A DNA stretch of 64,000 bases. Origin: Galeruca laticollis (taxonomy: Eukaryota; Arthropoda; Insecta; Coleoptera; Chrysomelidae). The notes beneath the pieces are model-generated. The model was not told the DNA's origin. It saw nothing but the letters and a program-made list of their open reading frames with translations, and did not search any database. Shown one piece after another: positions 32,550-44,367 of the stretch. The translations under genes and the position numbers were made by a program. Within the stretch, counting starts at the first letter, position 1, and each line of letters starts with the position of its first letter. The DNA lies in the NCBI GenBank assembly GCA_963921935.1, contig OY998179.1:27215114-27279113 (forward strand), in the 5' to 3' direction.

Positions 32550-32596
32550 AAATATAAATAATTAAATTTCTTTAATTAATAACAAACAAAGAAATC

Positions 32597-34459
32597 ATGG
32601 ATAAGAAAATGGTAGTGAGAGATGGAAAGCAGGTCGGAAATGATAGCGGATCAGAAGAGGAGAGAGAAGAAAGGAGCCATGGTATGGGAGATTTCCAGGT
32701 CCAATATTTGATACAGGGACAGCAATCAGATGGAGATGCTCCTGAAGAAAGTACGACAGGAGACGAAGAAGATTTGGAACAAGAAGATAGAAGACAAGAG
32801 AGCAAGAAAACACAGGCAGGAACAAGTACAAGTAGGGATGATTCAATGATGGTCATGATGCAACAATTATTTGCTGATATGAAGGGAGATATGAACAATA
32901 TGGAGAAAAATATGAGGGGAGACATGAATAGTATGAAGGAAGAAATTAGGGGAGACATTCACAACATTCATACAAACATGCACCGATTGGAAAAGAAAAT
33001 AGATGAAGTCAAATTGGAAAATTGTAAGGAGATTAAGGAACTCAAGGAAAACCAGGAAGTATTTAAGAAGAACATTATTGAGGTAAAAGAAGAAATGGAG
33101 AATAAAAATAAAAATTTGAGACAAGAAATACAAGAAAATGGTATGAAAATTCGTGAAAACATAGAAAAACTGATAGTAGAAGAAGTATTAGAATTTAGAA
33201 GAGATCTAGAAGAATATTTACCAGAGAATATCAAAGTAGAGGTCTCAAAACAAAATAAACAAATAACAAAGGAAGTGGAACAGATGAAAGATAACGTAAA
33301 TAGAAAATTTAAGGATTTGGATGGCCGGATTGAAGAGAGAACGGGGATGAGTTTAGCAATAACTGAAGATATAAATCGACAAGTAAATCAAGAAATAGAA
33401 GAAATGAATAGGAAATTAAAGAATACGGTAGAGGAAATGGAAGGGAATTTGAGAAGAAGTGGAGGAGTCAATGTATGTCCAGGAAATTTCCATAGCAATT
33501 TAGAAATTGGAGTGAAATTTGATGGGAATATTAACAATATACATCCCAAAGTATTTCTCAAAATAATTAGAAACAAAATTAAAGGAATCAGAGATATTGT
33601 TGAGATCAAGCTTATTATAAGGAGCATATTACAGGGCCATGCTTTATTGTGGTTTTGTAATAAGGAAGAACTAATACAAAGCCTAGAAGAGTTCGAGCAA
33701 CAATTCTTAGCCTATTTCTGGGGAGAATTGCAACAAGCAACATTCAGAGAGCGGTTATACTTCGGGAAATTTGATTATAAGAAAAGCAAAAACCTGAATA
33801 ATTATGCGATGCAATTATATAATATAGCCCAGTACTTAGATCCGGGAATGAAGGAGGAGGAATTAGTGCTATACATTGGCAGACATTTCAATTCAGAAGT
33901 AGCTGAAACAATAGCGCTTCATAATATTAAAGCCATGGATAGTTTATCAAGATATCTACAAAGAGTGGAACGGAGCTATACAAATCATAACGATACAAGA
34001 GACAATCGTTTAAATGAAAATGGGAATGGACAGAATAGAAGAGAAAATGAATGGAGAAATGATCAGAGAAATTATGAAAATCGAAATTACGAGAGAAGAA
34101 GACCAGGACGGGATGATAGAAATCCGAGATATGATAATTACAGAAACGGAAATGGAAACTATCGTAATGGGTATCAGAATGGTAATAATGGGAATCGGAA
34201 TAATGGATATAATGGAGGAAATTACCAAAAAAATGGAAGACGGAATGATAACGACAATCGTAATCGGAACTGGCAACAATACAGAAGAGAGGGGAGAAAT
34301 AATGAAGAGGACAGAAGAAATGAAAACAGAGACAGGAATTATGATCAAAGAGATAGTCGAGGAGGTGAAGATAGAAGACAGGTGAACATGATACAAAACC
34401 AGGAAGAGATAAGAAGGGATAGTGATCAGGGCCCGAGTTCTGATCCAAATTTCGAGTAA
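32597..34459 (+). CDS. gag: E1 Gag, 620 aa
   Basis: The structural protein of the retrotransposon particle. Residues 1-60 are acidic and match E2 and E3 Gag (GSEEEREERSHGMGD). Residues about 85-285 are a long charged helical region, predicted by eye as coiled coil, including RGDMN-type repeats. Residues about 295-460 are the capsid-like part (VKFDGNINNIHPKVFLKII, GHALLWFCNKEE, FWGELQQATFRERLYFGKFD, LVLYIGRHFNSEV). Residues 465-610 are a tail rich in Asn, Arg, Gly and Tyr. No CCHC zinc knuckle is present, so the basic tail probably binds RNA. The frame is intact and ends GAG TAA, right after a slippery heptamer. Confidence 0.92.
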   Translation: MDKKMVVRDGKQVGNDSGSEEEREERSHGMGDFQVQYLIQGQQSDGDAPEESTTGDEEDLEQEDRRQESKKTQAGTSTSRDDSMMVMMQQLFADMKGDMNNMEKNMRGDMNSMKEEIRGDIHNIHTNMHRLEKKIDEVKLENCKEIKELKENQEVFKKNIIEVKEEMENKNKNLRQEIQENGMKIRENIEKLIVEEVLEFRRDLEEYLPENIKVEVSKQNKQITKEVEQMKDNVNRKFKDLDGRIEERTGMSLAITEDINRQVNQEIEEMNRKLKNTVEEMEGNLRRSGGVNVCPGNFHSNLEIGVKFDGNINNIHPKVFLKIIRNKIKGIRDIVEIKLIIRSILQGHALLWFCNKEELIQSLEEFEQQFLAYFWGELQQATFRERLYFGKFDYKKSKNLNNYAMQLYNIAQYLDPGMKEEELVLYIGRHFNSEVAETIALHNIKAMDSLSRYLQRVERSYTNHNDTRDNRLNENGNGQNRRENEWRNDQRNYENRNYERRRPGRDDRNPRYDNYRNGNGNYRNGYQNGNNGNRNNGYNGGNYQKNGRRNDNDNRNRNWQQYRREGRNNEEDRRNENRDRNYDQRDSRGGEDRRQVNMIQNQEEIRRDSDQGPSSDPNFE

Positions 34460-36812
34460 GTTGCTCTTATGTGCATAATATTGTCTATTGTTCTAAATAT
34501 CAACATCCTAGAGAATTTATATTAGAAGAAGAACCAACAAACCCAGAATTAAATAGATTAGTATTTATAGAGGGAAATTTAGATAACATTAAATGTAGAG
34601 TTTTATTAGATACGGGTTCCGAAGTTTCCATTATAAATCAAAATATAGTAGACAATTTAAAACAGGACAATATTATGGTGATAAATACAAATAAAATATC
34701 ATTAATAGGGGCAAATGAAAGAAAATTATATGAAACTACTAAAACCATTATGACAAACCTAGAATTAAATGGTGAGGTTTTATCAGTACAATTGTTGATT
34801 GTGAAAAATTTAAAATATGACATAATCATGGGTACAGATGAATTAAGTAAACATAGAATTATAATAAATTATAAAATGCAAAACATAATATATAATAATC
34901 ATACAATACCGTTTATAACAAATTATCAAACAGATATAGGAAAAAACGAATGTGCAATTGGACAAATACATCACATTGCTGAAGAAGAACAAAACATGAG
35001 GGAGGAATTATGTCCGGAGGAATACAAACAGAGAGTCTATGAATTACTTGATTCTCACGAAAAGCTGTTCAATGAGGAAGTATGCGTTGCGACTAGATAT
35101 GTTCACAAAATTGAAGTCATACCAGAAATAAAAAATTTTAAGATCAAAACTTATCCTATACCTTATAAATTAAAACAAGAGGTATATCAGGAAATTAATA
35201 AAATGTTACAAGACGGTATTATTGAAAGATCTAATTCACAATACATAAGTGCAATAACCTGTGTAAAGAAGAAATCGGGGGATATTAGAATATGTTTGGA
35301 TGCTAGGAATATAAATACATTTACTAAAAAACAATACGAAAGTCCATTAAATATTGAAGGTATATTTGGAAGAATTACAAAGGCTAATATATTTTCAAAA
35401 TTAGATCTAAAGCATAGCTTTTGGTTAATTCCATTGGATCATCGTTGTAGACAATACACTGCATTTATGGTAGATGGAGTGGTGTATCAATTTTGTGTAG
35501 TGCCATTTGGACTCCAAAGTTCTTGTGCAGCCTTAGTACGAACGTTGCATACAATCTTGAATCCGTATGAAGATTTCACTCTCCACTACATAGATGACAT
35601 TTTGATTTTTTTTGAAACAGAAACGAAGCATCATAAACATCTGGAAATAATATTAAAGGAATTAGAAAATGCCGGACTTAAATTAAACTTAGAGAAATGT
35701 CAGTTTTATAAAAGAGAAGTGGATTATTTAGGATATGTTTTAAGTGACACTGGTATAACAATGAATCCTGCGAGAATTAAAGCAATCCTAGAGTATAAAA
35801 CACCACATAACTTAAGAACTTTACGAGGGTTTCTAGGTATCATCAATTATTTCAAGAAGTTAGTTCCTGATCTAAGTAAGAGAGAAATTCCTCTTATAGA
35901 ATTATTAAAGAAGGATATTAGATGGAAATGGGACGAGAGAAGAGAAAAGGCATTTCAGGAGTTAAAGGAAATTTTTCTAATCAGCCTAAAAGTATTTCAT
36001 CCACAATATGACAAACCTTTTATCTTGAGAACGGATGCTTCAATAGAAAGATTGGCAGGGGTATTAATTCAAATACAAGATGGAGAAGAAGTACCTATTA
36101 GTTTTATATCCAGAGTGACTAAGCCAGCAGAAAAGAAATATTCAATAACAGAATTAGAAATGGCAAGTGTTGTATTTTGCATTAGCAAACTAAGATTCTA
36201 TCTATTAGGAGCTAAGTTTATTTTAGAAACTGACCACTCAGCACTTACAGCTATGTTAAAAAAACCGCTATGCCAATAATCGTGTACACCGATGAATCTT
36301 GTTGTTACAAGAATATGAATTCGAAATCAAATATATTCCAGGGAAATTAAACGTGGTAGCAGATGCATTGAGTAGAGTAGATGAAGTAGGGAACAATCAA
36401 ACCAAATTTCAAATTGGAATAAACCAATTGTACCAAACAGAGGGGATATTTACATTGGAAAAGGTTAAAGAAGATCAGACACATTTTGATAACGAGAAAG
36501 TTAAAGGTGCCTATAAAATTGATGAAGTGTGGTATCAGAATAAGGAGGAATGCAGAAAAATATATACGGGATCAGAACAAGAAAATTAAGAAGAAAACAA
36601 CCTTTAATAAAGGAGAATTGGTTATAATCAGAGCATTAAAGACATCTAATAAAGCAGAAGACCAATGTATTAAATTGCAATTGCCATTCGAGGGACCTTA
36701 TGAAATAATAAATGATAATGCACAAAATAGTTATAAATTGGCATACCCAGGAACAAACATGATTAGGGGTATTTTTAATATAGAATCAATTTATAAGTAT
36801 AATTCACCATAA
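34444..36812 (+). pseudogene. pol: E1 Pol: protease, RT and RNase H, integrase core deleted
   Basis: The polyprotein begins in the -1 frame. Visible are: aspartic protease RVLLDTGSEVSII (about 34590-34630); RT with KTYPIPYKLKQEVYQEI, ICLDARNINTFTKKQYESP, VVPFGLQSSCAALVRTL and the catalytic LHYIDDILIFF (about 35580-35610); RNase H with LRTDASIERLAGVLIQ and ELEMASVVFCISKLRFYLLG. Near 36256-36262 an extra A in a run of A shifts the frame, and at 36292 a Trp codon has become TGA. At about 36550-36590 the sequence jumps from the WYQNKEE segment to the integrase C-terminal part (KKKTTFNKGELVIIRALKT), deleting the zinc region and DDE core seen in E3 (roughly 0.9 kb). Confidence 0.9.
34447..34453 (+). 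promoter_or_regulatory. Candidate -1 ribosomal frameshift site A AAT TTC
   Basis: In the gag frame the bases read CCA AAT TTC GAG TAA, an X XXY YYZ heptamer two codons before the gag stop. The pol frame is -1 relative to gag and is open from 34444, so the overlap contains this site. Confidence 0.65.
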
Positions 36813-37970
36813 AAGAGTGATAAGAGGAATAGATAATATTATGTTACTTACATGTAAATAGATAGTAGTATAGGTAGATGTAAGATTTTTTTTCAATTTT
36901 AATTCATAAGACGTATTCTCATATACAACGTGAAGATAATGACCAAGTTAAACATAAGATTTTCAATTTTCATAGGTAGTGTACTGGTAGGCAGCATACA
37001 GTATCCGTGGTTAATGTAATCTAAAGAATTGAAACATAAGGAAATATAATGTATTAATGATAAAAGAATAATATCAAAGAAAGATGGCAAGTTAAGCTTT
37101 AGTATAATAGTAAATTTTTATGAGAATTTCTTAGATAAAGGACATAATAAAATTAAACAAACACTCATTAATAAGGACAGGTAGGAAATAGGAAGGATAA
37201 GATAGGAAATAATTAAATAAACAGTAAAAGAGATGAGAAGGAAAGAAAGTTTTCAAATCAAGATATAAGTAGGAAATATTCATGTCAAGAGAAATTTTAT
37301 AGGAATTAGGAAGAAAAGTATAGTGAAATAATGGTAAAGAAATATTTATAAAGCATATGATATGATTAATTATTATGAGATAGGGAGATATGATGAGAAA
37401 ATTATGATATAATGAATATAGTTATGAAATAAAGTTGATGAATTATGATTAAGAAATATGAAAATAAATATAAATATGGATAGAAAGTAAAGAGTTAAAG
37501 GTTCGACTATAAGAATAGATAAATTGACATGAATATAGGTTGAAAATTGATATGAAATTATAGGAAATCACTGAAATAATTAAAAATTATGTTCTTAGTA
37601 TAAAAGATGAAATAGAAAAAATAGAAGAGTAGATAGGTAAAGGAGGAAGTATAAATATTGAGATTTGAATAAGAAACGGTGGAAAAGAGTAAGGAATATA
37701 AGATATGAATAATTTAATAAGAATAAGAATTATGAGAATAAAATATAAGAATCATTATTGTTATGTCCCTAATGAGAAATTATTTTGGAATGAGTTTGAT
37801 ATGGTTAAATTATAAGAATATCATAAAAATTTTAATAATAAGAATAAAAATAAAAATGTTATCAGAAATGTAAGTACTGAGCTGAAATCTATAGATCAAT
37901 TAGCATGGATTACAGATTGAAAATTGAAATTTTAAGAAGTTATCTAAATAGACACCTTTTAAAATTTAAA
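36813..37970. other. E1 3' noncoding region (env position)
   Basis: About 1.15 kb, very A-rich. No ORF with envelope features. It ends in AAATTTAAATTTGAGGGGAG, the polypurine tract. Confidence 0.7.
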
Positions 37971-37981
37971 TTTGAGGGGAG
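37971..37981 (+). promoter_or_regulatory. E1 polypurine tract
   Basis: TTGAGGGGAG directly before the 3' LTR. The same block precedes the E2 and E3 3' LTRs. Confidence 0.8.
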
Positions 37982-40133
37982 TTAAGCCAGTCTTCTAGTA
38001 TAGATAAATATTCATATATTAGATTGAATTAAAAAGGAATTTTTTTGTATATACGTATGGTGTATCATTAGACACTACCTAATTAAGAACAAAATTTAAC
38101 ATAAAACGAATGAATGACTTAAGCAAATGTATTATAAAATATTGAGTACATCAATTTAAGAAATGGATTAAGGATAAGGAATAGAATGGTAATGATAATA
38201 TAGAAATTAATTCTTAAGAAAATGTTACCTTCACAAATAAATCCTAAGGTCAAGTCAATGTCAACAATTTTCATTAAAATCAATCTGAACGCTGCTATGT
38301 CCACACTTGAATCAGGAAAAGGATGTTAATTTGTTCAAAACCTAAAATAATAAGAATTAATAATCAAATCACTAATTTATTAACGATATGCAAATACAAT
38401 AAAAAGTTGCAATTTGAAAAAAGTAATTTATAAAAATAAAACTGTATGAAATATGACATTCGGAATAAGAGCCATATTGTATGTCATAGAAATCTAGTAA
38501 TCAAATCAAAATCAATGAAGGAAGTGATTGAATCTAGTTATAATATTGCCAACCTAAATTCAATGAGTTGGAAGTTAATATAAAACAGAGAATGTAAATT
38601 TGAAATTAAGTTAGAGTTTATATAAAGCGAAATTAGTGCTAATTAAAGAATTAAAAAATAAACAGTTCCATATATATAAATCATAAATTTAGATTGTAGA
38701 AATTGTATATTAATTGTAAACAAAATTACTAAAAAAAAAGGAATTACAAGGATTGAAACCATTGTAAGACATGTGAAAGACTAATTATATATTCTATAAG
38801 ATATTGTTAAACCATTTATACAAGTGATTTCACTCTCCAAGACTATTTTAATTGAAGAATTCAGTATTTCTATAAAAAAACATTATCATTGACAATTGTT
38901 GAATAAAATAACAGATTAGGAGGCTGTGTTTTAGAGATTGTAAAAATGTTGTTGATTTTTAAAAAAAAAGAGAGTCGAGAGTTAGTTGGGGAATGAGGAA
39001 CTGGGATGTAATTTTCTGAGAAGGTTTTTGTAAAAACTTTAAAGTAAAAGTTTTAATTTTAAATCTAAATCAAAAAAAAAATTCATGATATTAATGTCGA
39101 TTAACCCCTGTGAAAAAGTGAAACGTGCCGAACGAGTATTTCTTGGGTAAGGAATACCTAAGAAAAGAGACGAGATGTTGCAGGTCCACCACGCCGAGAA
39201 TGGAATATAAGGTCTGTGTTATTTGAGTTTTTTTAATTTGGAATTCCAAACAAACAAAGAAAAGTGAACTTTTGAAATTAATTTGAACATTTAAAATTGA
39301 ATAATCTAAAATTGGCCAAAGAAACTTTAAAATAATCAATACCAAATTTTATCCATGGATAATTAAAGAACTCTAATTTTCTGCAACAATAATTTTAAAT
39401 ATTAAATATGTACTTACTTGTAAAAAGTTTTTTCGTTTGTAAAATAATCAAAGTTCACACTACTCATAAATGCTTTTCCAATCTTAATTTCCGCTTTGCA
39501 TGCTAACCTATTCTTATAACTATCAAACACACACTTAATTCACAACTTGAATTATATATGTAACTGTTTAATATAAGTTTTCAACCATATGATTCTAAAT
39601 GCACTAAATTGATGCACATTGAACTGTGAAACGTTTGCATCCTCCATGTTAACTACATACTATAATTTTGTGACGACGAGAAACGTTGTACCGGAAGAGT
39701 TGCTCCGTTGCGCCGAAGCAGCTACTATAAGCGTTCAGTGCGCATGACGATCAAAGAATACAGAGGAGGTTCAGGAATATTTGTGTGTGTAAAATTTTGA
39801 AGATTTCATCAACAATTTATTAAAATATTTTTATTTAAGTGTTGGTATTTTTTTTTATTCCAGTCAATGTCCATAACACTTTTCACGAACATGGTTTAAA
39901 TCATTCATTCGATTATCCTATCACAAAATCATGATAAGTAAATGTTCATATATGTAAAAATTTTTTCTAATAGGTGTCCAGGACTCAAAGAGAGAAGTCT
40001 CATGCTTCCGACTACAGTATGAAATTTAAACAATTAAAAATTTTCATATAATTATATAGGGCTAGCCGAAGGTAAAAACGGGTAAATAAAGTTAAATCAT
40101 ATAAGTATAAATAATAAAATATAAAACATATCC

Positions 40134-40140
<7 letters not shown>
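37982..40140 (+). repeat. E1 3' LTR, 2159 bp
   Basis: Near-identical to 30369-32527. Runs directly into (TA)n. Confidence 0.95.

Positions 40141-40188
<48 letters not shown>
40141..40188. repeat. (TA)n between E1 and E2
   Basis: 48 bp of TA is all that separates the E1 3' LTR from the E2 5' LTR. Confidence 0.97.
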
Positions 40189-40191
<3 letters not shown>

Positions 40192-41917
40192 AACCAGATA
40201 TCATAGATAATAAGAGAATTAGTATTATAAAAATATGTTGCTAGTATTAAAATATATGAAAATAATATAATTTAAGAAAACAGGTAAAAAGGAAACACTT
40301 TTCTTAATTTAAACAACATATCACATAAAGATATATTAAATAATAGCCTATAACAATATAATAAATAAGGAATTACCTCAATAAGAACAAAATATAGAGA
40401 TTGCCTAACCAATGTAATGATGTAAATAAAGTGGCCTAATACGAAGAATATTTTCCATACCATAACCAGCTGTTCACCTAAAAAGATATAATTATATAGT
40501 CAAGTCAAGAGAATTTTAGATATAAGTAGTTACATTAGAATACAAATATTATTATAGATAATTCATTATAATCGTTAATTTAAGAATAAAAACAAATACA
40601 AATATTGAATAGAATAGAATTCAATAGATTTTCATAGATAAACAAATAATGACATATAGATAAATGATATATGGTAAATAAAATGAACGTTGAATCAATA
40701 AATAGTAATTTGTTAAAGTTTATTATAAATAATATAATGCAAAGAGTTTAGACAAATAACATAAGAGAATTTATATTTATAATTAATATGAGTGTAACAA
40801 GGATATACTATCAATAACAATATTGAATGTTGTACCATGTAAATGTATCTATGTATAACCAATTTTAATTTATTTGTATGATGAAAAAACTCATAGGAAC
40901 TCTATAAATGAACTAATAATGTAAAAGAGTGTATGTATGAAATTTTTAATAAGTGATAGAAGTTTCAATTAATCTGATTGCAAAAGACAATATTTTATTG
41001 GTTATAAAATATGACAGAACAAATTGTGAATCAACAAATAAACTTTGAAATAGTGACCTGAAAAAGAACAAAAGACTGCTTCAAGAGCAACAGGTCAGTG
41101 TTTTTAAATCATTATTGGCCAATAATCAGTGTAAAAACTCAAAATACTCAATTAAGTACTTAATTTCATAAATTGATAAACTTTTGCAAATATGATCGAT
41201 CTAAAAAAGAAAGAAATAGACTTTGTATAGTGAATTCATTGCATAAATCGTTAAATTTAATAAAAGGCCGAACTTTCAATAAATTAAAATATGTACTTAC
41301 GCCATCTTGTAATCGCATAAATCTGGTGATTGAAATTTCATAATGTAATAACTATTTCCATTTGTATATAATTTCTATTTTTCTATCTATGTATATATAA
41401 TTTTCTTTCCACAGCAATTTGTATCATATATAACTATGATATATATATATATAAATTCTTTTATGTGTTTGAACCATTCAATTGTTTGCATCTTCAACAA
41501 ACTTTGTATAATATGAATAGATGCTTCTTACATATCAGAATTGTTCGTTTTATGTTAAAGCGCATGACTAGTTTTTCACGCATGCGCATTGATGAAATTA
41601 TTAAAATAAATAAGTAGATACAATATAACCATTGGCGTCGCATATTATTTTTATCAAATATAAAATATTGCATTGAAAATTAAATCTATTTCAAATAATG
41701 TGTTTTCTTTTTATTTAAACAATTACAACAATATAATAAGCCAGGACTCAAAGAGAAAAGGGATTTCATGCTCCCGAATTAATCAATATATAATAAATAT
41801 AACAACTATATAAAAAACAATAACTGAGCTAGCCAAACTAAACGAAAATTCTAAATAATAAACATCTATCTTAAAATATTCAAATTAAAATTATACAGTC
41901 ACAAATACATAGTATAA
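40189..41917 (+). repeat. E2 5' LTR, 1729 bp
   Basis: Starts TTGAACCAGATATC and ends AGTATAA. Compared with the other family LTRs, about 270 bp is missing at about 41078 (present at 47651-47923 in the E2 3' LTR). Its last 60 bp also differ from the E2 3' LTR. Confidence 0.93.
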
Positions 41918-41918
41918 T

Positions 41919-41938
41919 TGTCACCCAAAACGTGGGGC
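41919..41938 (+). promoter_or_regulatory. E2 primer binding site
   Basis: TGTCACCCAAAACGTGGGGC, identical to the E3 site and similar to a tRNA-Lys complement. Confidence 0.6.
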
Positions 41939-41985
41939 GTTGTAAAAATTTTGGTTATATTTGTAAAATTTAATACTTAATTAAA

Positions 41986-43413
41986 ATGGCAAAACGAATG
42001 ATGTTGAGAGATGGAAGGCAGGTAGGAGCAGACAGTGGATCGGAAGAGGAAAGGGAAGAAAGAAGTCATGGTATGGGAGATTACCAAGCGGTATATTTGG
42101 AACAGGGACAACAAGCGGAAGGTGATGCACAGGAAGGAGGTTTGACAGATGAGGAAGGTGTGGAACAAGAAGATAGGAGACAGGAAGCACCAACAAGAAC
42201 AGGTAGAGATGATCAGATGGTGAACATGATGCAACAATTAATTGCTAATATGAACAAAATCGAACAAAAATTGAGTGGAAAAATAGATAACGTGAATGGA
42301 AACATGGACACAATGAGGGGAGATATGAACAAAATGGAGGACAATTTGAATGGAAATATGAATACAATGAGGGGAGATATGAACAAAATGAAGGATGACT
42401 TAATTGGGAATATAAATAGAATAGAGGGGAGCCTAAACGGGAAGATGGATAAAATTAATGGAAATATGAATAAATTGGAAAAGAAGATAGAAGAGGTGAA
42501 AACTGAAAGCATCCAGGAATTCAGGAAACTTAGGGAAGAAAACGAAGAAAGTAGGCAGCAGATAAATAAGGTGAAAGAAGATATGGTGGAGCAAAACAAA
42601 CAAATACGGATTGAAATTCAAGAAAATGGTATGAAAATTAGAGAGCAGATAGAAAATCAAGTAGTTGAACATATTCAAGAAATAGAGAGAGGTATAGAAG
42701 AAAAATTACCGGGAACGATCCAAGCGGAAGTTATAAAACAAACAGAAGATATAACGAAAGAAATGGAGTATATGAAACTCAGGGAACAAACAATCGAAGA
42801 AATTATGCAAAATTATCAGCAAAACGCGGAACATAAATTTAAGAAATTAGATGTAAAGTTTCAAAAACAAACAGGAACATGTGAGGAGAGGAACGAGCAC
42901 ATTGAACAAACATTTCATAAAGAACTGGAAGAAATGAACAGAAAATTACAGGAAAGCATGGAAGAAATTGAATTTAACGTTAGGAGAAATGGAAATGGAG
43001 TAATCTATACGGGAAACATGGATATCGGAGTAAAGTTTGATGGGAATATAAATACCATTCATCCGAAGGTGTTTATTAAAATAATCAAAAGCAAACTTAA
43101 AGAAATTAAGAAGGAAACTGGAGAAGTAGGATACATAAAATTACAAGGACAAGTAAGTAAACAGGTAAATCAACATTCTTACGAAAAAGTGAATAAAGAA
43201 ATTATAAATTTAGATGGCAGAGTAACAAAACCGACAGGAATATATAAAAAAAGGAGTCAAATCTTAGGTAGACAAATTAACAAGGAAATACAAGAGATGA
43301 ATCGAAGATTAACAGACACAGTGGAAGAAATAGAAGATAGTATAAGAAGAAATGAAGGAGGTATAGGATGTTCAGGAAATTTTTATAATAATGTAGTAAC
43401 AGGAATAAAATGA
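41986..43413 (+). CDS. gag: E2 Gag-like protein, 475 aa, rearranged
   Basis: Residues 1-365 follow E3 Gag (acidic N-terminus, coiled-coil, MDIGVKFDGNINTIHPKVF). The count and order of GDMN-type repeats differ (residues about 100-160). After KLKEIKKE the capsid is replaced by a second copy of a coiled-coil piece (KEIINLDGRVTKPTG, NKEIQEMNRRLTDTVEEIED) and a second capsid start (NNVVTGIK), which ends at a TGA. Most of the capsid and the Asn/Arg-rich tail are missing. It could enter particles through its coiled coil, but that is inference. Confidence 0.8.
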   Translation: MAKRMMLRDGRQVGADSGSEEEREERSHGMGDYQAVYLEQGQQAEGDAQEGGLTDEEGVEQEDRRQEAPTRTGRDDQMVNMMQQLIANMNKIEQKLSGKIDNVNGNMDTMRGDMNKMEDNLNGNMNTMRGDMNKMKDDLIGNINRIEGSLNGKMDKINGNMNKLEKKIEEVKTESIQEFRKLREENEESRQQINKVKEDMVEQNKQIRIEIQENGMKIREQIENQVVEHIQEIERGIEEKLPGTIQAEVIKQTEDITKEMEYMKLREQTIEEIMQNYQQNAEHKFKKLDVKFQKQTGTCEERNEHIEQTFHKELEEMNRKLQESMEEIEFNVRRNGNGVIYTGNMDIGVKFDGNINTIHPKVFIKIIKSKLKEIKKETGEVGYIKLQGQVSKQVNQHSYEKVNKEIINLDGRVTKPTGIYKKRSQILGRQINKEIQEMNRRLTDTVEEIEDSIRRNEGGIGCSGNFYNNVVTGIK

Positions 43414-43620
43414 GACAACATGATGACTATGATTCATACAAAAGCTTTCTTTAAAATAATACATAGTATAATGGATTCATGGGAAGAAATTTATGAGATA
43501 TGGGACAACAGAGTTAAAAAGGATACAGTAGAGAATAGACAGACGCTTCAGAAATTTATCGAGCATCAAACAACAAGAGAAGAAAGCAAGAAAAAGGTTA
43601 GAAAAAGAAAAGCAAATTAA
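43414..43620 (+). pseudogene. E2 decayed duplicate of capsid start
   Basis: It continues in frame after the TGA at 43411-43413: DNMMTMIHTKAFFKII parallels DGNINNIHPKVFLKII of E1 Gag. It ends in a Lys/Arg-rich stretch. The similarity identifies it as a broken copy of the capsid start. Confidence 0.55.
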
Positions 43621-44319
43621 ATAATAGAACAAGAGAATAGGAATGAAATATGGAGACGAAAATGCAATTCAATGAAAAAGGGAAAGGATACAGAAATGAA
43701 GTCGAAATAAATAATGTACATGAAATTTAGCAATAATGAGTAATCCAATTATAAGTCATGTATATAAATTATTTATATAAGATGTTATGTTACGAATAAT
43801 ACTTGAAAAAGGAAATGATAGTCATAAGGGTAGATTTAAAATTCAATATTAGGTAGTGTACAAAGATAATTAGATAGTAGATAGAGTTTTGTTTTCCATT
43901 TGGCAGCTGGTGATCCAATTAAATTCATCTCGTTTGTTTCTTCAGAACCTAAAAAATTAAATATAATATAATATAAAGAAAAATTTATTAGGTAAAACTT
44001 ATAATTAAAACATTTTAAAAATTTGTGAGTATGGCAAATCAATATATATAGCAAATAAAGGAAACAATTTATAAGAGATACTGGTTTTACATAGAATGAA
44101 ACTATTAAAGAATATCGGATACAGGGGATAAAATAAGAATAACTCAAGTATCAAATAGAAGTTCACATTTTTTAAATAAGGAAATAAGATGTAAGTAATA
44201 AAGGATAGGAAAGGATAATAATGAATGATATTGATTAAAAATATAGGAGGTAATGTTTAATGTCAATTAGAATCTTATAGATTACTTGAAAATACAGGAA
44301 GGAATAAGGAAGTTGATAT

Positions 44320-44321
<2 letters not shown>
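43621..44321. other. E2 3' noncoding region, shared with E3
   Basis: From about 43770 it matches E3 57130-57680, including TTTTCCATTTGGCAGCTG and CGTTTGTTTCTTCAGAACC. No coding is supported. Confidence 0.75.

Positions 44322-44362
<41 letters not shown>
44322..44362. repeat. (TA)n at the left side of the insert in E2
   Basis: 41 bp of TA. E3 has only GATATATATATG at the matching place (about 57672). Confidence 0.95.

Positions 44363-44367
<5 letters not shown>

Larger units (their letters stand above)
30369..40140 (+). mobile_element. E1: Ty3/gypsy-type LTR retrotransposon, 9.8 kb, integrase core deleted
   Basis: Order: 5' LTR (30369-32527), primer site (32530), gag (32597-34459), pol (-1 frame, 34444-36812, broken), noncoding region, polypurine tract (37971-37981), 3' LTR (37982-40140). 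It is flanked on both sides by (TA)n. The two LTRs differ at only about ten sites by eye over 2.16 kb, so the insertion is recent, although pol is defective. Confidence 0.95.

Noticed and set aside
34014..34385. Second plus-strand frame inside E1 gag, Met/Ile/Glu-rich
   Set aside because: Overprint of the Asn/Arg-rich gag tail; the same effect is seen in E3 at 53674. No independent start context or conservation.
32572..34448. Long minus-strand open frames opposite E1 gag (and likewise at 42213-42599 and 52059-52760)
   Set aside because: They mirror the purine-rich, low-complexity gag codons and give hydrophobic Ile/Phe/Ser-rich nonsense. No family features.
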